NCBI GenBank assembly: GCA_023105745.1
Contig: JALGQZ010000011.1
Location: 48,882,698-48,946,697, forward strand
From: Austropuccinia psidii
Taxonomy: Eukaryota; Basidiomycota; Pucciniomycetes; Pucciniales; Sphaerophragmiaceae
Direction of reading: 5' to 3'
Length of the DNA stretch: 64,000 nt
The notes beneath the pieces were generated by a model. The model saw only the letters and a list, made by a program, of their open reading frames with translations, was not told the origin of the DNA and did not search any database. The stretch's first letter is position 1, and each line of letters begins with the position of its first letter. Positions 1 to 11,828 of this stretch are shown piece after piece. Position numbers and translations under genes: made by a program.

Positions 1-2516
1 ATTCCTGTAGTTGGTGTGACCAGGAATGTTTGTGCATCCTGTGTATGTTTGCACAGTTTTTTATTAGCAGTATCTTGTGGCATTCCTGCTTCCAACTGTA
101 TATCCTGGATTTCTAGTGGGGCTTCCTCTTGGTATTCCACTAGAAGTTCTTCTCTTGGGTCCTGCCCTTTATCAGATTTTGCTCTGATGGCATCTCCCAT
201 AGAGTCTGAGTCAGATTTCTCTGTTGGGGATTCCTCCTCTGGGACTTTCTCAATGACATAGACTTCTTTCTTTGCCTTTGGACAGTTGTAAGAATAGTGG
301 TTTGTTGAATCACAATTGTGACAAGAATTTTTCTTTTTAGCCACTTCTGCCACTCCTTCGTTGGGTTTGTCTTTAAACTCTACCCTGAAACGTTGTTTCT
401 CTTTTGAATTACTGCTTCTATATGGGGTAATTTGCCTATATTAGTTATCTTCCTCACATCTTGTAAGGTATTAGCAATTTCATCTAGAGTGTCATTTTGG
501 TTGTATCTGCATTTTAGTGCATGCTCTGGTTCTCTTGGAATTTGTGTGAGAAGTTTGTGATTCCTCATTTGAGTGTTCATTTGAGGATCAATTCCTTTGA
601 GTCTCTTAGACTGTCTAAGAAACCACTCATATGGATCTTTGTCAACTGAGTATTTGTCATTTTCAAATTACATGTTCTTTTGCCATATCCAAGTACCATT
701 GCTGTACCTTTGGATAATATGACTCTTCCACCATGGCCAGTATATCCTGCCATGGATTTCTTTCATTTCAGTGTACCATATACTAGCACGACCTTTAAAT
801 TCTGTATTGAGTCTTGCAGTAAATCTGTAGTCTGGTATGCCTGTAACCTCAATGAAGAGTCCATCTGTATAATCTATGAGCTCCATATGATCATATTCTC
901 CTGTTGCAGAGAATTTGGGCCAGCTTGAAGCCTCAGGAAGCTGTTTCAAGGCTTCCTTTTCAGAATAAGACATATTATCTCCATCCTGGTATTTTTGATT
1001 GAGATCTTGCCTTATTAACCAACATGGCATCTGATTTGATGCCATCTTGGTAATATGTATTATCCATAACATGGCCTTTTGGTTGGGGCTTCATGTTATG
1101 GTAGACATTAAATAATTTGGTTATGTCTTGATCCAGACAATCCCTGTCCCTTCTGCTGTGGTGTTGTTCTTCAAAGACTATGTTCAGTCTTTTGTTGGTT
1201 TCTTCAGAGGCTTTGCTCAATTTTGCATGTTATTCTTGCAGAGTTTTAACAATTTTATCCAGGGAGGCTGTCAATTTTTTCATCCTCTCATGGCTTTCTT
1301 CAAGTTCTGAAAACTGCTTTTGAGTTTTCTCAGCATATTGGGACATTTGTAACCACAGTGCATCACTGTTCAAGTTACTCTCAGGTGAGACAGCATTATG
1401 TTCAATCTGAGTGGGGTAATATTTCTATTAAGGGGACTACTGATTCTAGAGTGGCTTACAAATACCTCTGGCTCTTGTGTACTTCTTTCACCAATTCCAA
1501 CAGTTTCTGGATCATTGTGTTTGACTCTCTCTGCCTTTGGTGAAAAGAGGTCTTGTTCTTGCCCTTGTGTCCTTGTCTTCTCCTGGAACCCTCCTGGAAG
1601 TGTGAAAAATGGTGACTCTTGGCCACTGATCTGTTGGTTTCTGAATGGTGTGAAGCCACTGGAGAGCTTATTTGGCCTGCTCCTTGTGAGCCTGAAGGAA
1701 TCTGAATGTGCCCTGTCTGGGTCAGTTGTTCTTCTATAGCTTGGATAGCAACTTGATTCTCCCTTATCCTGCTTTCCCTCACCTCCAGGAGTCTGAACTG
1801 CCTTGTGGAGCTCCATCCTTTGGTGATTATCCTAAGGTCTTTGAAGTCTATCTCTTTGAGACAGATCTTCTGGAAACTTGCTCCAATTTCTGCCCAGTGA
1901 GATGCCAGGTTGAAACTCTTTCTGTCCATGCTCCATTGAAATAAATCTTTGAGGAGTTGGTGGAGCTGAAGAACTTGATCCATATCTTTCCATTCCTCTG
2001 GTTTGAGGTTCCTGTTGAATTTGAATGTGAATGGCATTGTGGGTATGATTTCCCTCAGTGTTTTGCCATCCACCACTGTGTCCAAGGTGTCCTCTTTCAG
2101 GTAATCTAGTTCTGGACAAGCCTTCTCTGTCCTCTGGTTGGTTCCTTTGGAAGCCAAGGTCTCTGAGGTATGCAGGTTACATATCAGTGTTTGCAAGCAG
2201 TCAAAAACTTTATTTTCTTAGGGTATTTACGCTTGACTGTGCCTTGTACAAATTTGTTGTCTGCCAATTTGGGCAATTTACCCTTAGAGGTTAACACTGG
2301 ATTGATTCTGGTAATCTTCCCTGTACAAGTTGTTAAGGTTGGTTTACCTTGTATCGAAGAGGGGTTTTGTGGTTTTCTAATCCTCTGGGTGGCAATTGGT
2401 GTCCACCTCCATGCTGTGATAAGGCCTTCACTGTGCCTCTTTCCCTTTCCCTTGCTGCCCTCTGGTTCTGAGGGTGTCACTGGTGTGTTGGCCTGTGACT
2501 GGGTTTCTAGTGGTAT
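1..2516 (-). pseudogene. gag: gag polyprotein of element A, decayed, with one intron
   Basis: Structural (capsid/nucleocapsid) protein of a Ty3/gypsy element. Exon 1 lies at about 2231-2516 and is basic, with the end motif DNKFVQGTVK. After a 68-nt intron, exon 2 (from 2162) starts with residues TLASKGTN and runs through a helical gag region (motif MDQVLQLHQLLKDL) and a capsid-like segment with WPWWKSHIIQRYS at about 730. It ends in a CCHC zinc knuckle, CHNCDSTNHYSYNC, near 290-330 (C-X2-C-X4-H-X4-C), followed by an acidic linker to pol. Frames change at about 1456, 1220, 1072 and 660, so several indels have accumulated. No ATG opens exon 1: the first codon after the upstream stop is ATA at 2516-2514, perhaps a mutated start. 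B (30095-30866) is the parallel copy. Confidence 0.8.
2163..2230 (-). other. 68-nt spliceosomal intron in gag of element A
   Basis: On the minus strand the segment begins GTAAATACC at 2230 and ends ACCTCAG at 2163, with a branch-like CTGAT about 20 nt before the 3' end. Removing it joins ...GTVK to a Q codon (C plus AG) and then TLASKG, moving exactly from the exon 1 frame to the exon 2 frame. Read through, it gives a short tail and a stop. The homologous segment in B (30553-30620) has the same length, a stronger donor GTAAGT and the same branch and acceptor. There is no RNA evidence; the call rests on consensus signals plus frame restoration in two copies. Confidence 0.75.
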
Positions 2517-3121
2517 TTAGTTTTCTTCCACTGAATCAAACAGGAAAAGAGGGCTTAATGTCATTTAAGACCTCTTAAGATGCTGTTTGCACATCTAAGG
2601 ATGGCCTCTGGGCTTGTATGTTACTACAATATGCCCTTGTATAATGACAGTGTAATTGAATCAAAACTCTCACGTCAGAAATACAGCTTACAGATATCTG
2701 GTATACTGTTTGTATACTAGTATTTCCCAGATTAACTTGTAATTAGCAAGTATAATCTGTACAAAGTGGTTTGTATAAGAGGGTAATTCAATTAGCAATA
2801 CACCTCACCACGCCTCAACTGTTGGTTTTACAGTAAGAGGTGTCCTTATTTAATTAGAAATTTGGCCTTTATTGATGGCTTAATGTGTTTTTATATGTAA
2901 AACACACCAAAGATAAGAGATTTATAGCTATTAACCACATAGTCATAGTATTAATGAAAATTGGGCTAAGACATCTACCACTCAGGAAAAAAATATCATA
3001 ATATATACTTTATATATTTTTTAAGAGATTTTAAGCCTAAAGAAAGATAAAAACAAATTTTAGAATAGAGAATAAGGGAAAAAACTCACTTTTAAGGTCC
3101 AAAAAAGATCAAAAAAGCATG
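2517..3121 (-). other. untranslated leader of element A
   Basis: Between the primer binding site and gag exon 1 there is about 600 bases of AT-rich sequence without a convincing ORF on either strand. It is the expected 5' leader/packaging region. In B the corresponding segment is missing, and its gag exon 1 is fused directly to the LTR. Confidence 0.6.
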
Positions 3122-3133
3122 GCCAGGCCCCCA
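3122..3133 (-). promoter_or_regulatory. primer binding site of element A
   Basis: Three bases inside the LTR edge the minus strand reads TGGGGGCCTGGC. It starts with TGG, as expected for pairing with a tRNA 3' CCA end. The identical 12-mer sits two bases inside the LTR of element C (61901-61912), although the two LTR families are otherwise unlike. The cognate tRNA would end GCCAGGCCC-CCA; I did not identify which tRNA that is. Confidence 0.75.
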
Positions 3134-3136
3134 AAA

Positions 3137-4572
3137 TGTCAGGCTGTGTCTATCATGAAACAGAAATTAAGCTATTTACAACTTCAACTATGACTGTGAC
3201 ACGGTGATAAAGGTTTAAAATAAAGTTATTTAATGATAATAAGGATTTATAAATAAAATAAGAGGGCTTTACTATTGTTGAATAGTGGTGGTGAGTGCTG
3301 TTGAAAGCCCTGGGTACGGCTTTACCTGTTGGATTACAATAATAAGACCTACAATACTTAAATTTAAAGTATACCTGATTATCTTCCAAGAGTATAACTT
3401 TTTTTGACAGTTGTACTACGTAGAAATTCAAGAGAAGGATGAGAAAACCTTTTCTGGCTGTGAAAAGGCCCCTTTTTATCCTGAAATGGGGTGAAAGGTT
3501 TTCTAGACCTTTTCACGTGGAGGAAGTGAAGATTTTTCACTCTCCAGGACAGGTTTGTGGTTTTTGAAAGGCCTGTATAGCCTGTATTGGGCTCAGATGT
3601 GGTTTTGAAAACACATCTGGGAAGTTTTCACCAGTACAAGGTAAAAGGTTTCATCTGGGGACCACATAGCCTGATTTTGACGTGTATGACGCATAGAATA
3701 CTGTACAGAACCTGTATGGGACCCCAGTATTGAATGATATATGAGGTATTGAAGTAAAAAGAAGCTTCTCCATCTGTTTGACACCTCATAATCATGTTTA
3801 TGGGATATTATCCCATGGTAAGGCTGTATTGGCCAAACTGTGGGACTTTGACCTTGAAACAGCCATAGCTTTGTTAGTCTTTTAGTTATCAACCTCAAAA
3901 TTGGTTCAGTGTGTAGCCCTGTATGTTCTCTACACAATGGTACCTCATTTGATATGGCTATCATTAAATATGGCAAAGTTATCCCATGTGCAAGATTTTT
4001 GTACATATGCGTGGTTTTAGGAAAAAGCTGTATTGGGCTTGTTTGCCTTATAGCTTTTGTTATAGGTGGGATATGGGGAGATTAATTTCAAAATAAGATA
4101 TCCCTGACTGTTCTCTTTCCAAAAAGACCCCACTTTGGGTATCTTGCACTAAAACTGTAGAAGTTAGATGAGAGGTGAATATTTTATTCACCCTTATTTG
4201 GCCTGAATTTGGCCATAACCTCAGTAATACTGGTGCTAGCTCGGCTTTGCTGGTACCATTGGATATCCCTGACCTAGAGCTTCATTTGGAATACCCATTT
4301 GATGGGGTTAGGACTCTTACTCTGTATTTCAGATGAGAGGTGAAATTTAAGGTTTATGCTCAGCAGCAACTTTGAGCAGGAATAACTTTGTTATTCTTTG
4401 TCCTATGGTGATGGTAGTTGTCTATTTGGAAAGAGGTAATTTTCCTCTTTCTTTTGATACCTTTTGACCTTATTTGGCTCAGCTCCATGTTTTGGTGGTA
4501 TATTGGCTATACCATTGATTTATGCTATCTGGCTGTCATGCTTGTGCTCTGGTTTTGAGTCACAGGCTGACA
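3137..4572 (-). repeat. 5' LTR of element A (1436 bp)
   Basis: On the minus strand it starts TGTCAGCCTGTGACTC at 4572 and ends CACAGCCTGACA at 3137. These are canonical TG..CA ends within a longer imperfect inverted repeat. Homologous LTRs occur at 30871-32268 (B) and, split in two, at 34465-34975 plus 44734-45619 (D). ORFs in this stretch, such as one at 3593-4006, are fortuitous. Confidence 0.85.
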
Positions 4573-7460
4573 GGAAACTAGGAAAAAATATTCTGTTTGT
4601 TTTTGACTTGGATCAAGATTCCCAGTCCTGATAGTATTGTAATTGGGGTCAAGGTACCCCTTCAGGTTCCTCATACCAAAAGAGGATATTATTCCACTTT
4701 TCCATGTTATAAAGTTGAGAGAAGTGGGTTTTTCAAGGTTCTTGATCTCAGATAGTGAAATGTGTGAGTTTAATGCTTTTTGGTGTTAGTCATTCTTTTT
4801 ATGCTATCTAGAGTGTGTGATTGCTGTCCCCATAATCTGAAAGGCTCAAAAAGCAGAAATATTCAGATAACAAAGGACAAATAGATATTTGGATAATTAG
4901 CCAAGAAGCTGGATTGCAAAAATAAGAGCACAACTGAAAGACCCAAAAAGGAGCAATAGTTAGATAACAAAGGACAAATAGAGATTCAGATAAGCAGTCA
5001 AGAAGCTGTATTAGGATCATGATTATTGACTATCCTAACTCCTTTTATATTAATATTTACAAGATTTTAATGATAGTACATAAACAACTGAGTCGTGTAA
5101 CATGAAGTTTTGACTGGTTTAGTAAAAGTGATAAATACACCAGGATCAGTTGAAACCTTTTGATTAATAGTTGAAGAAGTTTAAGTAGCTGGGTCAGTTA
5201 TTCTAATACTATGACCTCCATTTTTTTTCCCACAGGTGGTGTGAAGTTACTTGAGCTATCAGAATTATCTTCATCACCATCTTCCTCTTCTAAATCAATA
5301 ACTTCTTGACCAGTTGGTACTTATTCTTCCATGCTCTCTTGACAATCAAAGTACTTTTTCTTCTTCATGAAATTCATTCCATCTAATATTGAAAGGGGAT
5401 TAGTTGGATATAGGAGTCTCTTTTGGTGATGGAAATTCACTTTCAAAGAAGACTATGTGCCTACTACAATATACTTTATTGCTACTGATCTTGAGAATAT
5501 GGTAAGATTCATTTTCAAATCCCAATAGGAGTCCAGTTTCTCATACTGGTCAAAGCTACCAGACTTGTTTGTTTTTTGGAATAGGAAAGATGACTTTGCA
5601 TCCAAATTCCCTGATTTTCTCAAGTTCTGGTGATAAATTATTCCAGAGGTTGTATGGAGAGTTGTTTTTTCTTGAAGCAGTTTCAATTACGTTGGTAAGA
5701 AAGGTGGCTGTTCTCACAGCTTCAGCCAAATATTGACTGGGGAGGTTTGATTTGACCAATAAAAATCTTGCTTTGTCCAAAACTGTTCTATTTACCCTGT
5801 TGATTAATCCATTGTGTTCAGGAGTTTATGGAGGGCTACAATGTGAAAGAATCCACATGTATCAGCTAATTCTTTGAAGTGTTGATTCACAAATTCTCCT
5901 CCTCCATCATTCACAACTTTTTTCTTTTTCTTATCATGAAGATTTTCTAACTATTTTTGTTGAATAATAAATTAATTGAAAAATTCATAATTTTTCTTTA
6001 AAAACCCTGTAGTCTTAAATGGAGTATGCTGATCAATTATGGCTAGAAAACCTAAATATCCTGATTTTTATGGAGGTGAAAGTGTGCCAAAAACATCTAA
6101 GTGTAAAAAATCAAGTGTTTTCATTTCTTTGGTATAATTACCTTTGGAAGGCAAAGTGGTCATTCTGCCTTTCACACAAATATTGCATGGTGGCTCATTG
6201 AGATTGATTCCAGAAAGTGACTTCAGTACTTTACTCCTGGGATTTCCTAGGAATGTCTACCATGGTGGGTTTTCTCCTGTTTTTTAGGCATGCGCAAGGT
6301 TGATTAAAAGAAACTAATATTTGTTTATTGATAATTTGGTCACTTAGTAGTATCTGATAGTTTTGAGAGAGATGAAATGATTGGTTTTTCTTAGTGATAG
6401 TGATGGATTAGCTACATAAATCAAGTAGGCTGACTAAGTCTCTAGTTTTTCTTGGTACGTAAAGACAATCTTTTAAATTGACAAGCTTGTTATAGATTAG
6501 GATTTCCACTGTTCCCTCTCCCTTACATTCAAGATTGCTTTTTGGATCACTTGTAACTATCTTTTTGTCAGATGACATTGTAAGTTAAGTAAAAATACTT
6601 TTATTATTGAACATTTGGTGTGTTACACCGCATTCAATCACTAAGCTATGTGGATTAATTTGAGTTAGACCTGTGCTGAATAACAGAGTTTCCATGCCAT
6701 TTTGATGAGTTTCAGATTTACCAACACTTTTCTTGTTTCTTTTTATTTATTTTGGCCAAAGTTCTGGATGTTAAACCAAGAAACTCTCAGCCTTGTGTGT
6801 CATATTTTTTGTATTGTGTTTGCCGTCATGGCACACATAGGTTATTCTGTAAGTGAATTCGTGAGGAGAGCAGAATTCTGACTTGTTTGTTCTTTGATTC
6901 CTTTCTTAAATGTTTCTTGAGTATTCTTGTGTTGAATTATCTCAGATAATTTTTCTAACACTATTTGTGGAAAAATGTCAGAGTTCATTTTCTGCTGTTC
7001 CTGCTGATTTTTCCTGATAAGGAATATTCCATGATATCTTGAGGTAGATAAATACCAATTCTGGCAATGTCAGGAAGTATTTTTTAAAATTCCTTCACAT
7101 ATTCTTAAAGGTTACCATTGAATATTAGACATTACCATTGCACCCGGGTTCTTCCACAATTTGTAACTGTCTGAGATGAAAACCTTTTAGTAATTTTTTC
7201 CAAAGGGCTTTTTCATTTTTAACTGTCAGTCCATCTACTACTGATACTATTACTTAGTATTAGTTTTACCACTTCAATGTTGGATTGATTACAATTATTA
7301 ATTGCGATAGCATCATAAATTGGAGATAGCTCAGAGTTAACAATATCGCGAAGAACTCGTTTTGATAGTTCAACATCTATTAAGATGATCCAGGGAGGAA
7401 AGGTATTTCCATCCAAGATTGGAATATTATTGGTTTCTTCCGTCTTTTATGGCATGGTCA
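4573..7460 (-). pseudogene. Ty1/copia retrotransposon remnant (gag to integrase)
   Basis: Minus-strand coding traces in copia order. At 7219-7430 is a gag start with a 'LDGNTFPPWIILIDVEL'-type motif. At about 6800-6900 is a weak nucleocapsid-like stretch. At 5556-5780 is the integrase C-terminal part, with motif YLAEAVRTATFLTNVIETA followed by FGCKVIF. An acidic linker (EEEDGDEDNSDSS) lies near 5260-5300, as is usual between integrase and RT. Many stops and frameshifts separate these pieces. From about 5050 down to 4573 only weak traces remain, and the left end abuts the LTR of element A. No LTRs were recognised. The family assignment is good; the exact ends are not. Confidence 0.65.
4864..5012. 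repeat. two-copy tandem duplication, about 100-bp period
   Basis: The segment AGATAACAAAGGACAAATAG followed by a related 25-base tail ending AGAAGCTG occurs at about 4865-4912 and again at about 4965-5012, with small differences. It lies inside the copia remnant. Confidence 0.6.
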
Positions 7461-9100
7461 TGCACCATTGTTAGTTAAGTTATTTGAGAAGTCAAGATTT
7501 TAAATCTGTAAATTGTTTAGAATAATAAATGTGAAAAACTATAATTAACTATTTAATAAGTTAGGTGTGACTATCAATGTATTCTTCTTGAAGAACTATC
7601 AGCGTTTTCATAAAACAGAGATAATTAAAAAAATAGTCTTTCAAAGAAATTCAACAGGGTACATACTTATTGATTACCAGAGTTTAAATACTGTTTTGAA
7701 CTTCCACCTTCTAAAGTGAGTTCTCAATAAAATATAAAATAAAATAATAATAATATTTTAGCTTGTCTCGCTCCTCCAATCAGTTCTTGGAGACTCATCA
7801 CTTATATATTAAGCTGTGTGACTTAAATACACAGAGACATTGAAGTCTTCCATACTGTTAGATCCTCATAGTTTGATCACAATGACAAGAACATCCACGT
7901 TGGCAGGTATTCATAGGTCACAGACTGGGGCACTTTTCCTTAAAAAAATTAATTTACTCATTAAATCTGCTAATTTGGTCTTCCCATTATTTCCCCATTT
8001 CTACTCTATCGCTTAATGTCTCATAGTTATTTTTCTAAATATCTGATCATGCGCATATGAGTTCCATCCTAAAAACCGAATTTTTGCAATACTTTACTAC
8101 TTATAGAGCTCGCAGAGACAAGTAGATATCTCTCCATCAAGATACACATTTATTACTCCTAGAACTTAATTGTGCCATTTTATCCGACTCTTTTTAATCT
8201 CTTGAGTCCTTTCATCAGCAGCAGATATCTACTTTCATAAATCATTTGTTCAAAGTATAGAAAAGATTCTGATTCAATATATAAAAGCTTATAGCTCCTA
8301 TATAGTATGATTATGTAGATGAATTTTCCGAAAACACATAGTCAAACTAGTAGCAGAAACTCTAAAAGAAAATACTATTAAAAACAATATTTCTGTAGTC
8401 AATTTGTAATGCATAATGAAGATTCTCAATTTTTGAGGAACAATCACTAATGAAGAAATATTCAAATGCATCAATAATAACAAAAAAGATATAAAATTTA
8501 ATTTAAAACTAATAGGAAAAATAATAAAAAAGTAAATGAGTAAAGGAATTAGCTTAGTTAACAAAAAGAGAATTTGATGGAAAAGGGAAGTAGATGATTT
8601 AGACAAACAAAAAAGTAAACGCCCTAAATTTGTTAAGATATAGGTATAAAACTAAAGGAAAGTACATTTCAATAAATTAATAAAACAAACAGTGAGAGAT
8701 AATTAAAGAGATTAGTACCTAAAGGACAAGTAATAAATGTGAATTAGAAATAGAGGGCTAAGATACATGTGCATAATAGAATAACAAGTACTATAGAAAA
8801 AGAATCAGTAATGAGTAGAGGTACAAGATATGAGAAACTTGTCTCATTTGATAGGACAGTTGAGTTATGAAAATAAATAAAGATAGTATGATAATTTAGA
8901 TAAGTAAAGGATTTGATTAGAGAAAAAGATTGAAATAGAATTAGGAATGTTTTTCTGAGAGAAGCAAGAATAATTGAAATAAGGAAGAGGATTAAGTAGT
9001 TGCGAGTGAAATAGAGAGTGTGTGTGTGTGAAGGAAGAGAAAGTTGTGCGAAACGGGGATAACTGAGAGTAGTGATTTTTTATCGTGGTTGAAGGTTGGT
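7461..9100. other. AT-rich stretch without recognisable genes
   Basis: I see no supported coding region. A 102-codon minus-strand ORF at 8298-8606 is a run of L/I/F/S codons expected from AT-rich DNA. A short (TG)n tract lies at about 9018-9030. Confidence 0.5.
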
Positions 9101-9121
9101 GTAAGTGGTTAGGTTAAGAGA

Positions 9122-9497
9122 ATCCCCACCAGTGTTGCTAAATAGTGAGATTTCACAGTTTAGCCCCTCCTGTATCCAAAATCCACCCCCACCAGCATTG
9201 CTAAAGGAAAATTTCATTCGGGTCCATCGCTAAAAAAGGACCTTGGGTTTCCAGATTTGGCAACCCTCTAGCTCCCGCAACACTCATCAATTCAAGTGAA
9301 ACTTGCGTTTGGAACATCCAAACCATCACTCAACCACCCCTACTCAATTATAAAAAAACCCCTTTGGTGAAAGTAACAATTTTCCTCCCCCAATACCTAC
9401 ACTGAAAAATGCCACAGCACTTCAAGTAGGTATTCCACAGTATGCGGGAGCTATCTTGTCTTTTAGCTCCCCAGCGTATAGCAACACTGGTGGAGAT
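9122..9497. mobile_element. 376-bp MITE-like element with 19-bp terminal inverted repeats
   Basis: The left end ATCCCCACCAGTGTTGCTA (9122-9140) and the right end TAGCAACACTGGTGGAGAT (9479-9497) are inverse complements with one mismatch. A second, subterminal copy of the left end (CCCACCAGCATTGCTA) lies at about 9187-9202. The interior is less AT-rich than its surroundings and has no ORF. A 19-bp direct repeat, GTAAGTGGTTAGGTTAAGA, flanks the unit at 9101-9119 and 9543-9561, but it is not adjacent to the ends, so it is not an ordinary target-site duplication. The superfamily is unknown. Confidence 0.55.
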
Positions 9498-9561
9498 GAT
9501 CTAAGAATTGGTGGATGGTGAGATTGGACAATGGAGGTGGACGTAAGTGGTTAGGTTAAGA

Positions 9562-10587
9562 AGAGTTGGGATGGGTTGTTTCGTGGAAGGTTCTACTCCG
9601 TTGTGGAAATCAACAAAGTTAAGAAGTTGGTTGACTATAAATAAGGAATTATTGATACCAACAAAAGAAAAATTACCTACATTGGATTGTATTTCGCATA
9701 AGAGGAGGTCCTTGCTGACATCGATGTAAATCAGAAAATAAGAAGTTATAAAAAAGAAGATAAAATTACATTTTCGTCATAAATATAATTAATAGTACTT
9801 GATAAAAAACTTACCTCGTAATATCTAAGATAATAACCATATTGAATATTCAATTCGCAAAGCCCTCAAGGAGTCAAGGTAAGTCAGAAACACAAAGGAG
9901 TCTTAGGATAAGAAAAAAGGTATCTGGATTAGGAGAAGACTCCTTTTTTATCCTATCTTCTTAATTATTAGATAAAACAGTTCTAAGCTGCATGATTATA
10001 CGGGAGCTATCAGAAATTTTTGTAACAAAAAGAGAAGTAATTAAACTATCTGACCTAGATATACTAAATATACTGATGATTTAAAGTGATGAGACTAAAG
10101 GTAGATACAGTAGCTAATTAAACATATAAACAAATGGAGAATATAAATATACTAAAAAATATAGACTTAAAAAGCTATTAATCAGTCGGATTCAAATACG
10201 CCTTTTTAATTAAAACAAATTTAAATTTTTGTCTAATTCAAAAACTCGAATTAGAAAAAAAAATTGAAATTAGATTTTTGAATTAGGTACCTCTAGTGGT
10301 ATCTAATTTTACAAAAAAATGTCTAATTCATCTTTCTCTCACTACTTGATAATTGCAACAACTCCAAAACCAAAACAAATTTCAAACTTTCATCATGTAG
10401 CTCACATTCAATCAAAATTTCCCCATAAGTATTTCAATCTCAGCAAAATGCAATGCATGTGGAGGTGATAGATTATCCAAATTAAAAGAGTTATGCTACA
10501 TTAATTTCTCAAAAAGAATAAATTCTTTCTCGAACAACTAACTCCAACCAATAATAAGAGAATGTTGACTCATCTGATGCAATTAAC
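9562..10587. other. AT-rich stretch, no gene; one inverted repeat
   Basis: There is no convincing ORF; a 60-codon ORF starting at 9547 has no recognisable features. A perfect 12-bp inverted repeat (CTAATTCAAAAA at 10233-10244, TTTTTGAATTAG at 10275-10286) brackets related AATTAGA-type motifs. Confidence 0.45.
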
Positions 10588-11828
10588 CCAAAACAAAGAA
10601 AAAAGAATCAGACAAAGGGTGAAATTTTTCAGGATCAAATGAAGGCTAAATATATAATACATACGTCTAAAGACAAGGAAGAAACTCAAGAGAAAACTCA
10701 ACACACTCAGTTTTTCATATAGGATTATGAGAAAGTTCTCTCACATATTGAAGATGAGTCCAGCTTTAATGGTTAGAGCATTGATGCTTTACTCATTCGG
10801 TGCTTCTTTAATTCTAATCTATTTTATTTTGGGATATAGATTTGTTTTTTTTCCAACGAAATCATGCTGAGGCATCAAAAAACTAACATGCACTCAAGAA
10901 TTTGATTATTTTCACAATATTTGAATGAAAATTATTCAAATTGAAAACCATAAGTCGTAGAAGCAATGGTTAAAATATAAGAAGAAATTAAAAAAAATTA
11001 CAATGTGAGGCTAACACAAGGGCTGAAATAATATATTAAGAAAGAGAAACCTTAGCTCATTTATTGGAAAGTGGATTTTCATTCGTTGAGCGCATGAGAA
11101 GAATATTAGGTGGATGGGAAAATATTCGACCTTTTGATTTGTATGATAATGGTATATTAGAGGTGCACTACAGGGTCAATGCCTTGGAAATTAGTAGAGA
11201 ATGTGAAGTATCACAATAATCCTCTGACTTGGTAAGAGCGGTGGTAAACTCAATCAGGACTGATTTTAATGTTGGAGAATAAAATCTACATACTTTTGAT
11301 GAACCTAATCATGAACCTTTGGAGAAATAACAGCTCAATCAGAAAATTTTTATTTCAGAAACTCAATCAGAAACTTATCAAAATTCTTCGCTAAACACAT
11401 CTCCAATTAAATTAAATTATAAGAATAAAACTTTTGTTGCATCCTCAGGTCCAAGTGAAAATATCACACCTAAATAGAGGAAGCTAAAAGGTTTATCAAC
11501 AATTGCTACTATTTATCAGTAACTCATGTTTCAATATAGTGCAATTATCAAAAACCTTTAATATCAAATTTAAAAAGGGCTTTTGGTGTAAATTTGATCT
11601 AAGGAAATCCCGTAAATAATTAGAGGATTCAAATTTCAAAATAAATAGTGCTTATAAAGAAGATTATTTTAGGATGTTAGAGCTTGGAAATTTAATACAA
11701 GATCCGCACTTCAAAGTGGAAACTTCATTTCACAATAGTCAAATTGAATCTGTGAACAAATGGCTTACAAATGGATCAAGTCCCGAGAAAATGAATAAGC
11801 TACTACCAATGAAATTTGGTTTATAAAG
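10588..11828 (+). pseudogene. decayed unrecognised protein-coding gene
   Basis: Plus-strand coding-like sequence in three blocks. Block 1 is about 10588-11035 in one frame. Block 2 (11007-11519) is in another frame, with motifs such as LLESGFSFVERMRRILGGW and NGILEVHYRVNALEIS. Block 3 (11545-11828) returns to the first frame with NLIQDPHFKVETSFHNSQIE and ends at TAA. Block 2 is interrupted only by TAA or TAG. The composition is that of a real protein (W, C, H and charged residues) rather than of AT-rich noise. I do not recognise the family. A transposon-encoded or rust lineage-specific protein is possible. Confidence 0.5.

Larger units (their letters stand above)
1..4572 (-). mobile_element. 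Ty3/gypsy LTR retrotransposon 'A', 5' part, runs off the left edge
   Basis: Minus-strand element read right to left: 5' LTR (3137-4572), primer binding site (3122-3133), leader, then an intron-containing gag that continues past base 1. It belongs to the same family as B (28855-32268) and D (34465-47662). LTR ends, gag protein and the pol-proximal segment at 1-85 all recur there; 1-85 matches 47580-47662 of D. The reading frames are broken by several frameshifts and stops, so this copy is inactive. The 3' LTR and pol lie outside the window, so no target-site duplication can be checked. Confidence 0.85.

Noticed and set aside
680..928. Plus-strand ORFs across 1-2500 and 28.8-30.7 kb
   Set aside because: They are antisense shadows of the minus-strand gag pseudogenes of A and B.
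7219..7416. Independent small gene
   Set aside because: The sequence fits the N-terminus of copia gag and lies in order with the downstream integrase traces, so it is part of the remnant.
8298..8606. Hydrophobic 102-codon ORF resembling a membrane protein
   Set aside because: Composition is what AT-rich DNA gives (L, I, F, S); no neighbours or conserved motif.
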